Of a DNA stretch of 64,000 nucleotides, positions 56,586 through 64,000 are shown piece by piece; position 1 is the stretch's first letter, and every line of letters starts with the position of its first letter. This stretch comes from Agarilytica sp045430345. GTDB taxonomy: Bacteria; Pseudomonadota; Gammaproteobacteria; Pseudomonadales; Cellvibrionaceae. The stretch is from contig JAILXT010000007.1 of NCBI GenBank assembly GCA_045430345.1, positions 62,001-126,000 on the forward strand. The letters run 5' to 3'. The notes below the pieces were generated by a model. The model did no database searches. It was not told the DNA's origin and saw only the letters and a program-made list of their open reading frames with translations. Both the position numbers and the translations under genes were made by a program.

Positions 56586-57686
56586 GTGTTTTCGACCACA
56601 AATGTGCTGATCTTGTTGGCATGTATTACTTTTTTTGCTTATAGAGCCTACAAGCGAGGTGTTTGGAAGGGGCTGCTTGGCTTGTTAGGACTAGCAACGG
56701 CTTATTTAGTAAGCTTGTTGTTGGCGCCAACCTTAGGAAAGTTGGTACCGGATAATGGCGTTAACGGGGTGATTGCATTTGTGGGAGCCTCTATTGCCAT
56801 CTTCTTTGTGGTCTCCGCGATGGTGTCCACTGTTCCGACTTTTATGTTCCCTGCGCTGCAGAAGGTGACGCTTAAGCATCGTCTGATGGGAGCGTGTTTG
56901 GGCGCCGTGACAGGGATGCTGTTTGCGGTTTTGGCGATATGGATGGTTGGGGTGATGTCCGCAACGTTGGGTCTTAAAAATAAATCTGGAGCAGTGGAAA
57001 AGCGAGATGCGCTGAGCGATATCTCTTCACGTATTGTGTCTAAGGCTTTGCATACGGGGATTAATGCGATTGAAAAAGATCCCTATAAAGCCAGTGCTAC
57101 AGCGGCCTTTTTTAGCGCGCCCCATGTTTTTTCGCAGTCCTTTGCTAGCTTGTCTAAATCACCTGAACTGAAAACTTTCTGGGCGGATGGAAAGGCGCAG
57201 TTTTTAATGGCCGAGGCCGACATTGACCAGCTGATGGAATATCCGGTGTTTACGGCTTTGGTAAAAGCGCCAGCAATGCAAAATGTGTTGCAGGAAGGTA
57301 AGCCCAAAGATGTATCTATTACCGAGGCCGAGCGATATTTTGCGACGCAAATGAGCTACGTTTGGCGGCGCATGCGCGACCTAAGGAGCGATCAGCGCGT
57401 TGTGAAGATTCTTGAGGACGCAGAAGTAAAAGCGCTTATTGCAAAACAAAATCCAGCAGCCTTGCTCGCCAACCCAAAAGTTCAGGCGCTGATTGAGATC
57501 GTGACCGAGACGCCCCTTGAAGAAAGTATTACACCGAGACACGTTGAAACAGTGAAAGTAAAAGCGCTGCCAGAAGCCCCGCGTGTGATTTATAAGTGGT
57601 TAGATTTGAACGGTAAAATGCGTTACACCGATTACGATCATACGCCAGAAAGTGAGCGAGCAACGGCGGAGAAAATTGTTCAATAA
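56586..57686 (+). CDS. CvpA-family membrane protein with C-terminal DUF4124-like segment
   Basis: A 366-residue protein. The first 125 residues have four membrane segments in the CvpA pattern, starting VLILLACITFFAYRAYKRGVWKG, a family linked to colicin V production and envelope processes. The middle (about 140-310) is soluble and helical with no recognised family. The last 35 residues, IYKWLDLNGKMRYTDYDHTPES, match the short DUF4124 motif seen in many periplasmic gammaproteobacterial proteins. The fusion suggests an envelope role. It is divergent from gcvP. Confidence 0.78.
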   Translation: MFSTTNVLILLACITFFAYRAYKRGVWKGLLGLLGLATAYLVSLLLAPTLGKLVPDNGVNGVIAFVGASIAIFFVVSAMVSTVPTFMFPALQKVTLKHRLMGACLGAVTGMLFAVLAIWMVGVMSATLGLKNKSGAVEKRDALSDISSRIVSKALHTGINAIEKDPYKASATAAFFSAPHVFSQSFASLSKSPELKTFWADGKAQFLMAEADIDQLMEYPVFTALVKAPAMQNVLQEGKPKDVSITEAERYFATQMSYVWRRMRDLRSDQRVVKILEDAEVKALIAKQNPAALLANPKVQALIEIVTETPLEESITPRHVETVKVKALPEAPRVIYKWLDLNGKMRYTDYDHTPESERATAEKIVQ

Positions 57687-57716
57687 TGTGACGTGTCAAT
57701 ATGCGCTTATTGGATG

Positions 57717-57864
57717 AAATGAATATACCTTGAGGTAGACCGTCTGAGGCATGGATGCCGAAGCAGACGCCTATATGGATGTAGGCGTTAGAGCGAAGTA
57801 TGGAGCCCGAGCCGAGCGTATAGGGATATATTCATAGCGGGTCTTCCTCAAGGAATATTCATTT
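57717..57864. repeat. intergenic inverted-repeat element, possible MITE or ERIC-like unit
   Basis: Two 25-base arms (57717-57741 and 57840-57864) are inverted copies, identical except at two positions; the arms begin AAATGAATAT. The 98 bases between contain a smaller hairpin (CGCCTA / TAGGCG near 57769-57788). The unit sits between two genes and could fold into one long stem. Such units are often repeated in a genome; no second copy was seen in this window. Confidence 0.65.
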
Positions 57865-57931
57865 CCATGCACGTCGCTAAATAGAATTAAATACTCTGTA
57901 GTTTCTAACTTTGAGAGTAAATGGAAAAATC

Positions 57932-58483
57932 ATGAGCAAGATAAAAGAAAAAATAGGTGGCTGGCATCAAAAAACCGAAGACACCGTTTACGAAAATAAC
58001 TGGATTCGCGTGACCCACGATGAAGTCTTACGTCCAAATGGTTCGGAAGGTATTTACGGTGTTGTACATTTTAAAAATCAGGCCGTGGGCGTTGTGCCTA
58101 TTGATGATGACGGTAATACTTGGCTTGTCAGTCAAAGCCGTTACACCTTAGATGAACGCACCTGGGAGATCCCTGAGGGTGGCTCGCCCATTGGCGAAGA
58201 CCCATTAGAAACGGCGAAACGCGAGTTACAAGAAGAAGTGGGCTTACAAGCGAAAGAATGGGAGACTTTAATGACCCTGCATACCTCAAATTCCGTTACC
58301 GACGAAGTTGGGTATATTTATGTCGCGAAGGGTCTCTCGCTCGGTGAGCAAAGCCTGGAAGATACCGAAGATATCGAAGTGAAAAAGTTACCCTTAAGTG
58401 AAGCCATAGAAATGGCGAAGCGCGGTGAAATTACCGATGCAATGTCACTCGCTGCGCTTTTTCGTATTGGTTTGGCTCGTTAA
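57932..58483 (+). CDS. NUDIX hydrolase (ADP-ribose pyrophosphatase-like)
   Basis: A 183-residue NUDIX hydrolase. The box is clear: GGSPIGEDPLETAKRELQEEVGLQ (about residues 83-106; the metal-binding REXXEE is RELQEE). The upstream strand WEIPEGG, the helices after the box and the EDTEDIEVKKLPLSEA end fit the ADP-ribose or nucleotide-sugar pyrophosphatase subgroup. The ATG at 57932 follows GGAAAAA; the upstream in-frame TTG at 57911 is less likely. It is convergent with chrR. Confidence 0.87.
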   Translation: MSKIKEKIGGWHQKTEDTVYENNWIRVTHDEVLRPNGSEGIYGVVHFKNQAVGVVPIDDDGNTWLVSQSRYTLDERTWEIPEGGSPIGEDPLETAKRELQEEVGLQAKEWETLMTLHTSNSVTDEVGYIYVAKGLSLGEQSLEDTEDIEVKKLPLSEAIEMAKRGEITDAMSLAALFRIGLAR

Positions 58484-58552
58484 GCGTAATATCAGTATTG
58501 ATGGGCAAAAGCCTTGTTTCTTGTTCCCTGTTTTTGGGTTAGGTCTCAAGGC

Positions 58553-59230
58553 TTATCGTGGGTTAATGGATAAAAAAGGATTGATCAATTTTCCCATTAA
58601 CCCGGTTACTTTCACTGGGGCTTCTACTACGGAAAGGCATAAACAATCTTGATCTTGTGCCGCAATGGGGCGGTGTACCTCTCCCGGTTTCTTAACCAGA
58701 AAATCCCCAACAACATAATTTCCTTCTGCGTCAGAAAAACTGCCTTCTAAAATGAGGGTTACTTCGAGCCCCTTGTGATCATGCTCCGCGACTTTTCCAC
58801 CGCGTTTTATTTTATGAAAAGAGACTTCGTATTTATTCTGTCCGGTTTCCAATTGCGCAGCTTTCAAGGATGGCGAAATAAATGACCATTTGAGTGGTTT
58901 TTCTTTCGGTATAAGCTTTTGCACAACGCTGGGTAAATGTTTTGTACGGTCGCAACCGGGTTGCACTTCTTGCGCGCTTACACCTGGGTTTTTCTGATCT
59001 GTTTCCGTGTTCTTTATGCGGGCCATTAAATGGTCAAAGCTGCTTTCCTTAACCTCGATCGGTTCGGCGCGGGTTAGCATAGCGCTGCCAAGCGTGTTTA
59101 GTTGCGTAATTTTTTGCTTGCACGCAGGACATAGATGCAGGTGAGCGGATACCGTGATACTGACGGCCCAATCCAGATTCCCTGAAGAAAATTCCACCAG
59201 AAGATCCTCTGAAGGATGAAAATTTGTCAC
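58553..59230 (-). CDS. chrR: ChrR-family anti-sigma factor (zinc, cupin C-terminal)
   Basis: A 225-residue anti-sigma factor. The N-terminal zinc site fits ChrR: His5, His30, Cys34 and Cys37 (HLHLCPAC), with the spacing of the well-studied Rhodobacter protein. The C-terminal half is a cupin (HDHKGLEVTLILEG and GEVHRP), the second metal site used in the singlet-oxygen response. It would hold the sigma factor inactive until singlet oxygen or a related stress. It follows rpoE by 11 bases, in the same operon. Confidence 0.93.
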   Translation of the reverse strand: MTNFHPSEDLLVEFSSGNLDWAVSITVSAHLHLCPACKQKITQLNTLGSAMLTRAEPIEVKESSFDHLMARIKNTETDQKNPGVSAQEVQPGCDRTKHLPSVVQKLIPKEKPLKWSFISPSLKAAQLETGQNKYEVSFHKIKRGGKVAEHDHKGLEVTLILEGSFSDAEGNYVVGDFLVKKPGEVHRPIAAQDQDCLCLSVVEAPVKVTGLMGKLINPFLSINPR

Positions 59231-59241
59231 GTTGCGTTACC

Positions 59242-59850
59242 TCAATTAATAACAGATTGCGATTGAAGCTTCTTGAGCCCAAGCCGTACACGGGATTTCA
59301 CCGTGCCAAGGGGGAGGTCAAGTTCCTCCGCAATTTCGGATTGCGATTTACCTTCCATATATACTTTTTCAATACAGCGAAGTTGCTCTGGGGGCAAACC
59401 GTCCAGTAGCTGAGCAACCTCCTTTTCCTCTCGTGAGCGTTTCATAAACACGAATGGTTGGTTATCTGAACTCTCATCCCATATATCCTCAGTTTCGAGT
59501 GGGGATGAGTTCACATCATGTTTGGCGTGCTTACGTAAATAATCAATGCGCGTATTACGCGCAATGGTATAAATCCAGGTACTAGCAGACGCGCGGGTAG
59601 GGTCGAAATTACCGGCTTTTTGCCATATTTTGATCATGACCTCTTGTACGAGCTCTTCTGCGGCATCGCCTGCCAAATATGTTTTATTGGATTGGCAGAA
59701 GCCTTTGATCAGGGGGGCAAAGTGAGCAAACACTTGAGCGAAGGCGCTTTCATCCTGTTGGCCTACACGTGTCAGCAGGTTTGACCAGTCGTCGTCACGC
59801 TTGTGGCCGCTGCCCTGCGTGGTATTCATGCTGTCATCTTCAGTTTTCAC
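59242..59850 (-). CDS. rpoE: ECF RNA polymerase sigma factor, RpoE/ECF11 type
   Basis: A 202-residue ECF sigma factor. Region 2 is DAAEELVQEVMIKIWQKAGNFD with ASTWIYTIARNTRIDYLR; region 4 is LPPEQLRCIEKVYMEGKSQS followed by a helix-turn-helix (IAEELDLPLGTVKSRVRL). With the ChrR gene downstream it forms the RpoE-ChrR pair that responds to singlet oxygen. The start at 59850 is GTG; an in-frame ATG at 59829 would give a protein seven residues shorter. The divergent lipid operon is the likely regulon. No clear autoregulatory TGATCC box was found upstream of it. Confidence 0.93.
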   Translation of the reverse strand: MKTEDDSMNTTQGSGHKRDDDWSNLLTRVGQQDESAFAQVFAHFAPLIKGFCQSNKTYLAGDAAEELVQEVMIKIWQKAGNFDPTRASASTWIYTIARNTRIDYLRKHAKHDVNSSPLETEDIWDESSDNQPFVFMKRSREEKEVAQLLDGLPPEQLRCIEKVYMEGKSQSEIAEELDLPLGTVKSRVRLGLKKLQSQSVIN

Positions 59851-60027
59851 AATAGTGTGGTCGCTTTATTGCTCATTTTTGTGTGATTCGATGTCTCTGC
59901 TGAGATCCGGTTTTCTTGTATCGGGTCATCGGTATGCTGGTGTTTACGTTCATAGATGATAATTGGATGACTTAAATTTGTTAATTTTTATGCCGTGAGC
60001 CGGATTTGGAAAAATGTACGGATCTGT

Positions 60028-60057
60028 TGATCCTAAACGCAAAATTGGGCGTATCAA
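60028..60057 (+). promoter_or_regulatory. candidate RpoE (ECF11) promoter of the lipid operon
   Basis: TGATCC at 60028-60033 matches the -35 box of RpoE/ChrR-type promoters as I recall it. TATCAA follows after 18 bases. It lies 26 bases upstream of the ATG at 60083, so it supports that start. Confidence 0.6.
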
Positions 60058-60082
60058 GAGGCTATTAGAGGAAGTTTACCTT

Positions 60083-60502
60083 ATGTCCCACATTATCGAT
60101 GAGCTTACCGCGTTTTATCGTGAGTTTAATACGGCGTCTTTATCAAAGATCAAGGCTATCTATGATGAAGACGCGCGTTTTAGTGACCCCATTCATGAGA
60201 TTCAGGGGATCGAGTCGATTGAGCGTTACTTTTCTTCTGTAATGGCGGGCGTTACTACCTGTCGGTTCGACTTTGATCGTGTGACCGAGATGGAGGGCCA
60301 GGCATTTTTACAGTGGCGTATGCGCTTTCTGCACCCGCGTTTAGCAAAGCATGAGATATGCGTTAAGGGGATTAGTGTTATTGAATTCAAGGAAAAGGTC
60401 ATTGCCCATGTGGATTATTACGATGTGGGTGAAATGCTCTATGAGCATATACCGTTGGTTGGGCGAGTCATTCGGCGACTGAAACGCCGTTTGTCTGAAT
60501 GA
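60083..60502 (+). CDS. SnoaL-like (NTF2-fold) protein of the RpoE regulon
   Basis: A 139-residue NTF2-fold protein, start MSHIIDELTAFYREFNTASL, with the motif EDARFSDPIHEIQGIESIERYF, and an aromatic/acid-rich pocket. Homologues are the first gene of RpoE-ChrR regulated lipid operons. The ATG at 60083 has AGGAAG upstream. An in-frame ATG at 60014 would place the start codon upstream of the TGATCC motif, so it is rejected. The next gene begins 39 bases later on the same strand. Confidence 0.85.
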   Translation: MSHIIDELTAFYREFNTASLSKIKAIYDEDARFSDPIHEIQGIESIERYFSSVMAGVTTCRFDFDRVTEMEGQAFLQWRMRFLHPRLAKHEICVKGISVIEFKEKVIAHVDYYDVGEMLYEHIPLVGRVIRRLKRRLSE

Positions 60503-60541
60503 ATTAATCCTTACACATTAAGTTGTTGTGGAGTAGAGGTC

Positions 60542-61318
60542 ATGAGTACCGTCGGAACAGATAAAAGAACATTTTGGGTGACGGGTGCGAGCAGTGGTAT
60601 CGGCTTAGAGCTTGCGCGATTATTGGCAAAAGAACGTAACTATGTGTTTGTCAGTGCCCGGTCTATACATAAGCTGGAGTGTTTGCGAGAAGCGTACCCC
60701 GAAAATATTCATGTGATCCCCATTGATTTACGGGATGCGAAAAGTGTTGCGAATGCAGAAAGAGAAATTAACCAGCATACGGATCACCTCGATAGCCTAA
60801 TCGCCTGTGCGGGTACATGTGAATATGACGATGGTCTAAAGCTCCCAGCGGAAATGTTTGCAAAAATTACGCAGGTTAATTACCTCGGTGTTGTGGATGC
60901 TGTTCGGATTGCATTGCCGCTTTTACGACGCTCAACTCATCGACCGCACATCGCGGCGATTGGCAGTTTGTCTTCTGTAATCCCTTTTCCAAGAGCCGCT
61001 GCATATGGCGCGTCTAAGGCGGCTTTAGATTATTTTCTTCAAAGCCTAAAGATTGATTTATTACCTGAGAATATCGACGTAACGGTTATTCGCCCCGGTT
61101 TTGTGGATACACCCCTTACGCAGCGTAATGATTTCGATATGCCGTTTATGATGTCCAGTAAAGCGGCGGCGAAAAGAATAGCAAGCAGTTTACACAAACG
61201 GCCTTTGTTTTATGACTTCCCCGCAAGACTTGCGATCCCGTTGAAAATGATGCGGTTTATGCCGGGGGTGTGGATGAGAATGGTGGCACAGAAATTTAAA
61301 AAAGCGGAAGCAATATGA
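60542..61318 (+). CDS. short-chain dehydrogenase/reductase
   Basis: A 258-residue SDR. The cofactor motif TGASSGIG is at the N-terminus, the Ser in GSLSS (about residue 140) and the catalytic YGASK near residue 153 are present, and RPGFVDTPLT follows. The C-terminal region is basic and hydrophobic (LKMMRFMPGVWMRMVAQKFKK), which suggests membrane contact. Its stop overlaps the ATG of the FAD oxidoreductase by four bases, so the two are coupled. The substrate is unknown, but the operon context points to lipid chemistry. Confidence 0.9.
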   Translation: MSTVGTDKRTFWVTGASSGIGLELARLLAKERNYVFVSARSIHKLECLREAYPENIHVIPIDLRDAKSVANAEREINQHTDHLDSLIACAGTCEYDDGLKLPAEMFAKITQVNYLGVVDAVRIALPLLRRSTHRPHIAAIGSLSSVIPFPRAAAYGASKAALDYFLQSLKIDLLPENIDVTVIRPGFVDTPLTQRNDFDMPFMMSSKAAAKRIASSLHKRPLFYDFPARLAIPLKMMRFMPGVWMRMVAQKFKKAEAI

Positions 61319-62589
61319 AAAAGAGCGTCGCCATTATTGGCACCGGTATATCAGGGCTGACTGCGGCTTATAAACTCAACCGTCTTTGCGATATTACGGT
61401 GTTTGAAAAATCTGATCGTATCGGTGGGCATACTGCAACGGTAGATTTTGATCTTGATGGGAAATCTTACGCCATCGATACAGGGTTTATCGTATTTAAC
61501 GATTGGACCTACCCTAATTTTATTCGTTTGCTTGACGAGATTGGTGTGCAAGCCCAGCCAACGTCGATGGGTTTTAGTGTTAGCTGTGCTGAGTCGGGTT
61601 TGGAATATGCTGGTAATGGTCTTAATGCATTATTTGCGCAACGCGCTAACCTTGTTTCTCCCCGCTTTCTTGGGATGTTGAAAGATATTATTCGTTTTAA
61701 CTATTCAGCCGAACGCGATCTTCTCAATGGCACGATTCCCAAAGATATGACGCTGGGAGCCTATCTCGATGAGAAAGGCTATGGTGAGGTCTTTGCACGA
61801 TATTATCTCGTCCCTATGGGGGCCGCTATTTGGTCCGCCTCTTTGGCAAATATGCGTAATTTCCCGATTCAGTTTTTTGTTTCATTTTTTCGAAATCATG
61901 GTTTGCTCAATATATTTAACCGTCCGCAATGGCGAGTGATCAAAGGGGGATCAAAGCAATATTTAGGTCCACTGACGGAAGATTTTTCAGAGCGTATTGA
62001 AACCAACGCTCAGATAAAAACGATAAAACGACATAATCGGCATGTTGTGATTGTTTTTGACGATGGCGCTGAGCGCGTGTTCGATGACGTCGTATTGGCG
62101 ACGCATTCTGATGAGGCGCTGGCGTTACTCTCCGATGCAACCAGCGAAGAGCAAGAGGTTCTTAGCGCAATTCCCTATGAAGAAAATTCCGCTACCTTAC
62201 ATTACGACGAAAGCTTATTGCCGCATTCGAAACGGACATGGTCCAGCTGGAATTATCGCATGACGGGCGCGGCAGATGAGGCGAGATTGCCGATTGTGAC
62301 TTACGATATGAACATCTTGCAGGGCTTAGATTCGACGGAGGGAAAAACGTTTTGCGTATCCTTGAATGCAGATGAATTTATTAACCCCGAAAAAGTGATT
62401 GGCCGCTATCGGTATGCCCATCCGCAGTTCACTGAGGCGGGGGCGAAAGCTCAATCGCGGTGGCCCGAGATAAATGGGCAGCGCAACACCTGGTATTGCG
62501 GCGCGTATTGGGCGAATGGGTTCCATGAGGATGGTGTTGTCAGTGGGCTAAGAGTGGCAGAGCGTTTTTGTGCGAGTATCAATGACTGA
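61315..62589 (+). CDS. FAD/NAD(P)-dependent amine-oxidase-like oxidoreductase
   Basis: A 424-residue flavoprotein. The start holds the FAD motif VAIIGTGISGLTAAYKLN followed by FEKSDRIGGHTATV; DTGFIVFNDWTYPNF is typical of the family. Members of this group are in RpoE-ChrR operons; in Rhodobacter a related enzyme of this kind is reported to act as a desaturase on methylated fatty acids on the way to furan fatty acids (from memory). The stop is 46 bases before the DUF1365 start. The role here is by analogy. Confidence 0.88.
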   Translation: MKKSVAIIGTGISGLTAAYKLNRLCDITVFEKSDRIGGHTATVDFDLDGKSYAIDTGFIVFNDWTYPNFIRLLDEIGVQAQPTSMGFSVSCAESGLEYAGNGLNALFAQRANLVSPRFLGMLKDIIRFNYSAERDLLNGTIPKDMTLGAYLDEKGYGEVFARYYLVPMGAAIWSASLANMRNFPIQFFVSFFRNHGLLNIFNRPQWRVIKGGSKQYLGPLTEDFSERIETNAQIKTIKRHNRHVVIVFDDGAERVFDDVVLATHSDEALALLSDATSEEQEVLSAIPYEENSATLHYDESLLPHSKRTWSSWNYRMTGAADEARLPIVTYDMNILQGLDSTEGKTFCVSLNADEFINPEKVIGRYRYAHPQFTEAGAKAQSRWPEINGQRNTWYCGAYWANGFHEDGVVSGLRVAERFCASIND

Positions 62590-62635
62590 TGGCGATAATT
62601 GTGCGTAACAGACGAGAAATCAAAAGAGGACGACA

Positions 62636-63421
62636 ATGAAAAGCGCCATTTATTCTGGCTATGTCAGCCATCGTCGATTTAGCCCCCGGAGGCATGGCTT
62701 CCAATACCGGGTGTTTATGGTCTATCTAAACCTTAAAGAGATTGACCAATTTCTATCATTGTCTCGATGGTGGTCCAAGGGCCGTTGGGGTGTTGCGCGT
62801 TTTAGACGCGAGGACTTCCATGGTGACCCCAAGATTGATCTAGATGAATCCGTGAGACGTACAATAGAAGAAAGTGTGGGTAAACGGCCGTTGGGTGATA
62901 TTGGTATGTTGGCAAATTTTCGTTACTTTGGATTTAACATGAACCCCATTGTGACCTACTACTGTTTCGATGAGGGTGGGGATTCTGTGCAATACATTGT
63001 CGCAGAGGTAAATAACACGCCATGGAATGAAAAGCGTGCCTATGTGATTCCATGTAATGAAAATACGATGCGCCAAGATTGCGTGTTTGATAAGGACTTT
63101 ACTGTCTCACCTTTTAATCACCTGGATATGACATACCGCTGGAAAAGCACAACACCCGACCAGCGCTTGGCATTGCATATTGACTGTATGCAAGGCGAGG
63201 CAAAAATAACGGACGCTACATTGCGTTTGCAGCGCGAGGAAGCGACGACAGCTTCGCTTAATCGTATTCTTATTCGCTTTCCTTTTATGACGCTTAAAGT
63301 GGTGTTGGCTATCTATTGGCAGGCATTGCGACTGGTTTTAAAAGGGGTGCCTTTCTTGGGTAAAAATAAACGTTTTAAATCAAAAAAACCGCTGGAGTTA
63401 AATCAGTATGAAGTCCATTGA
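62636..63421 (+). CDS. DUF1365 domain protein
   Basis: A 261-residue protein matching the DUF1365 family, start KSAIYSGYVSHRRFSPRRHGFQYRVFMVYLNL, with the conserved FRYFGFNMNPIVTYYCFD segment and the basic C-terminal tail after a hydrophobic helix (LNRILIRFPFMTLKVVLAIYWQALRLVL). The biochemical role is not known; members sit between the FAD enzyme and the cyclopropane synthase in this type of operon. Its stop lies 13 bases inside the next gene, so they are coupled. Confidence 0.9.
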   Translation: MKSAIYSGYVSHRRFSPRRHGFQYRVFMVYLNLKEIDQFLSLSRWWSKGRWGVARFRREDFHGDPKIDLDESVRRTIEESVGKRPLGDIGMLANFRYFGFNMNPIVTYYCFDEGGDSVQYIVAEVNNTPWNEKRAYVIPCNENTMRQDCVFDKDFTVSPFNHLDMTYRWKSTTPDQRLALHIDCMQGEAKITDATLRLQREEATTASLNRILIRFPFMTLKVVLAIYWQALRLVLKGVPFLGKNKRFKSKKPLELNQYEVH

Positions 63422-64000
63422 CTCGGCCGCTAGAAGGCTTTCGACTAAATCACCGTCGCAGTTTTTATCAGAATATGCTAGGCGTATCCTTTTTTCTCGT
63501 TTAAGCGCTATTGAAATAGGCCATTTAATTATTGAAGATGAAAGTGGGGCCTATGTTTTTGGCCAGGATTTGTCGGAGACGTCTCTGGTTGCAAGGATCA
63601 GTGTCTACAGATTAAATGCATACCGTTCGATTTTATTGGGCGGAGGCATTGGTGCGGGGGAATCATATATGCGGGGCGATTGGTCCTCATCCGATTTGGT
63701 GAATGTGGTGAGGCTAATCGCGGTTAATCAATCGGTGTTGGATAATATGGATTCAACGTGGAGCTGGTTGAGCAAGCGCTTCAGTAGTATCACAGAGCTT
63801 TTACGCATAAATACAAAAGCAGGGTCGAAGAAGAATATCGCGGCGCATTACGATTTAAGTAATGCGTTCTTTTCGTTGTTTCTCGATAAGTCCATGATGT
63901 ATTCGGCCGCTATTTTCCCATCATCAGACGCATCTTTAGAAAGTGCCGCTTTAATTAAATTGGATCATATCTGCAAGCGGTTAAAGCTCAAAGAATCAGA
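63408..64000 (+). CDS. cyclopropane-fatty-acyl-phospholipid synthase family protein, partial
   Basis: The ATG at 63408 overlaps the DUF1365 gene by 14 bases, and the frame stays open to the window end (197 codons visible). The segment IAAHYDLSNAFFSLFLDKSM is the classic CFA synthase start of the SAM methyltransferase domain, and the N-terminal part (ISVYRLNAYRSILLGGGIGAGESYMRGDW) matches the same family. The enzyme would methylate unsaturated lipid acyl chains. In an RpoE-ChrR operon it may make methylated or cyclopropane fatty acids as a shield against singlet oxygen. The catalytic SAM loop lies past the window. Confidence 0.88.
   Translation, partial: MKSIDSAARRLSTKSPSQFLSEYARRILFSRLSAIEIGHLIIEDESGAYVFGQDLSETSLVARISVYRLNAYRSILLGGGIGAGESYMRGDWSSSDLVNVVRLIAVNQSVLDNMDSTWSWLSKRFSSITELLRINTKAGSKKNIAAHYDLSNAFFSLFLDKSMMYSAAIFPSSDASLESAALIKLDHICKRLKLKES

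Noticed and set aside
58509..58554. Terminator between the NUDIX gene and chrR
   Set aside because: The 8-bp stem AAGCCTTG / CAAGGCTT has a 30-base loop and no T run, so support is too weak.
60014..60082. N-terminal extension of the SnoaL-like protein from the ATG at 60014
   Set aside because: A TGATCC promoter-like motif lies inside it, homologues start at MSHIIDEL, and AGGAAG precedes the ATG at 60083.

Overview
The window comes from the chromosome of a Gram-negative bacterium, most likely a marine gammaproteobacterium of the Cellvibrionales type (Teredinibacter, Saccharophagus and relatives). This is an inference from the gene set: prfC, sthA, gcvP, dinB with a LexA box, ExbD, RND efflux, PilZ proteins, an AlgP/histone H1-like protein, an RpoE-ChrR pair, and a large trans-AT polyketide synthase (PKS). 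No rRNA, tRNA, CRISPR array, insertion sequence or phage gene was seen.

Region 1 (1-22915) is the end of a trans-AT PKS cluster on the plus strand. It holds the last 110 residues of an upstream PKS (ACP plus docking tail) and then one giant PKS of about 6,630 residues. Its order is KR | KS-KR-ACP | KS-DH-KR-ACP-ACP-ACP | KS-DH-ACP | KS-ACP | KS-ACP-KR. It has no AT and no thioesterase. A PAPS-type sulfotransferase and a flavin-dependent monooxygenase-like protein follow as probable tailoring enzymes. The acyltransferase and any release enzyme must lie elsewhere. This is the most distinctive part of the window.

Region 2 (23056-32014) is housekeeping and regulation: prfC, a PlsC-like acyltransferase, an AI-2E family permease, then on the minus strand an HDOD protein coupled to sthA. 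An unknown gene, a chalcone-isomerase-like/TonB-C fusion and a cNMP-binding protein follow.

Region 3 (32029-38534) has an RND efflux operon (adaptor, pump, small membrane protein) behind a promoter overlapped by an 8-bp-arm dyad, then a PilZ protein overlapping a small exported protein.

Region 4 (38667-47854) carries a Lys/Ala-rich histone-like gene, an AT-rich gap, LexA-controlled dinB, a lone exbD, a phosphoribosyltransferase, a second PilZ protein, an XRE regulator, a response regulator, and small enzymes. One of these, a GNAT acetyltransferase, is broken by two homopolymer frameshifts.

Region 5 (48084-58483) has a secreted M6 metalloprotease, a SpoU-type RNA methyltransferase, a CHASE3 chemoreceptor, gcvP, a CvpA-like protein with a DUF4124 tail, an intergenic inverted-repeat element and a NUDIX hydrolase.

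Region 6 (58553-64000) is a singlet-oxygen type stress module. ChrR and the ECF sigma factor RpoE are divergent from a five-gene lipid-modification operon (SnoaL-like, SDR, FAD oxidoreductase, DUF1365, cyclopropane synthase family). A TGATCC motif lies just upstream of the first gene. The window ends inside the last gene.
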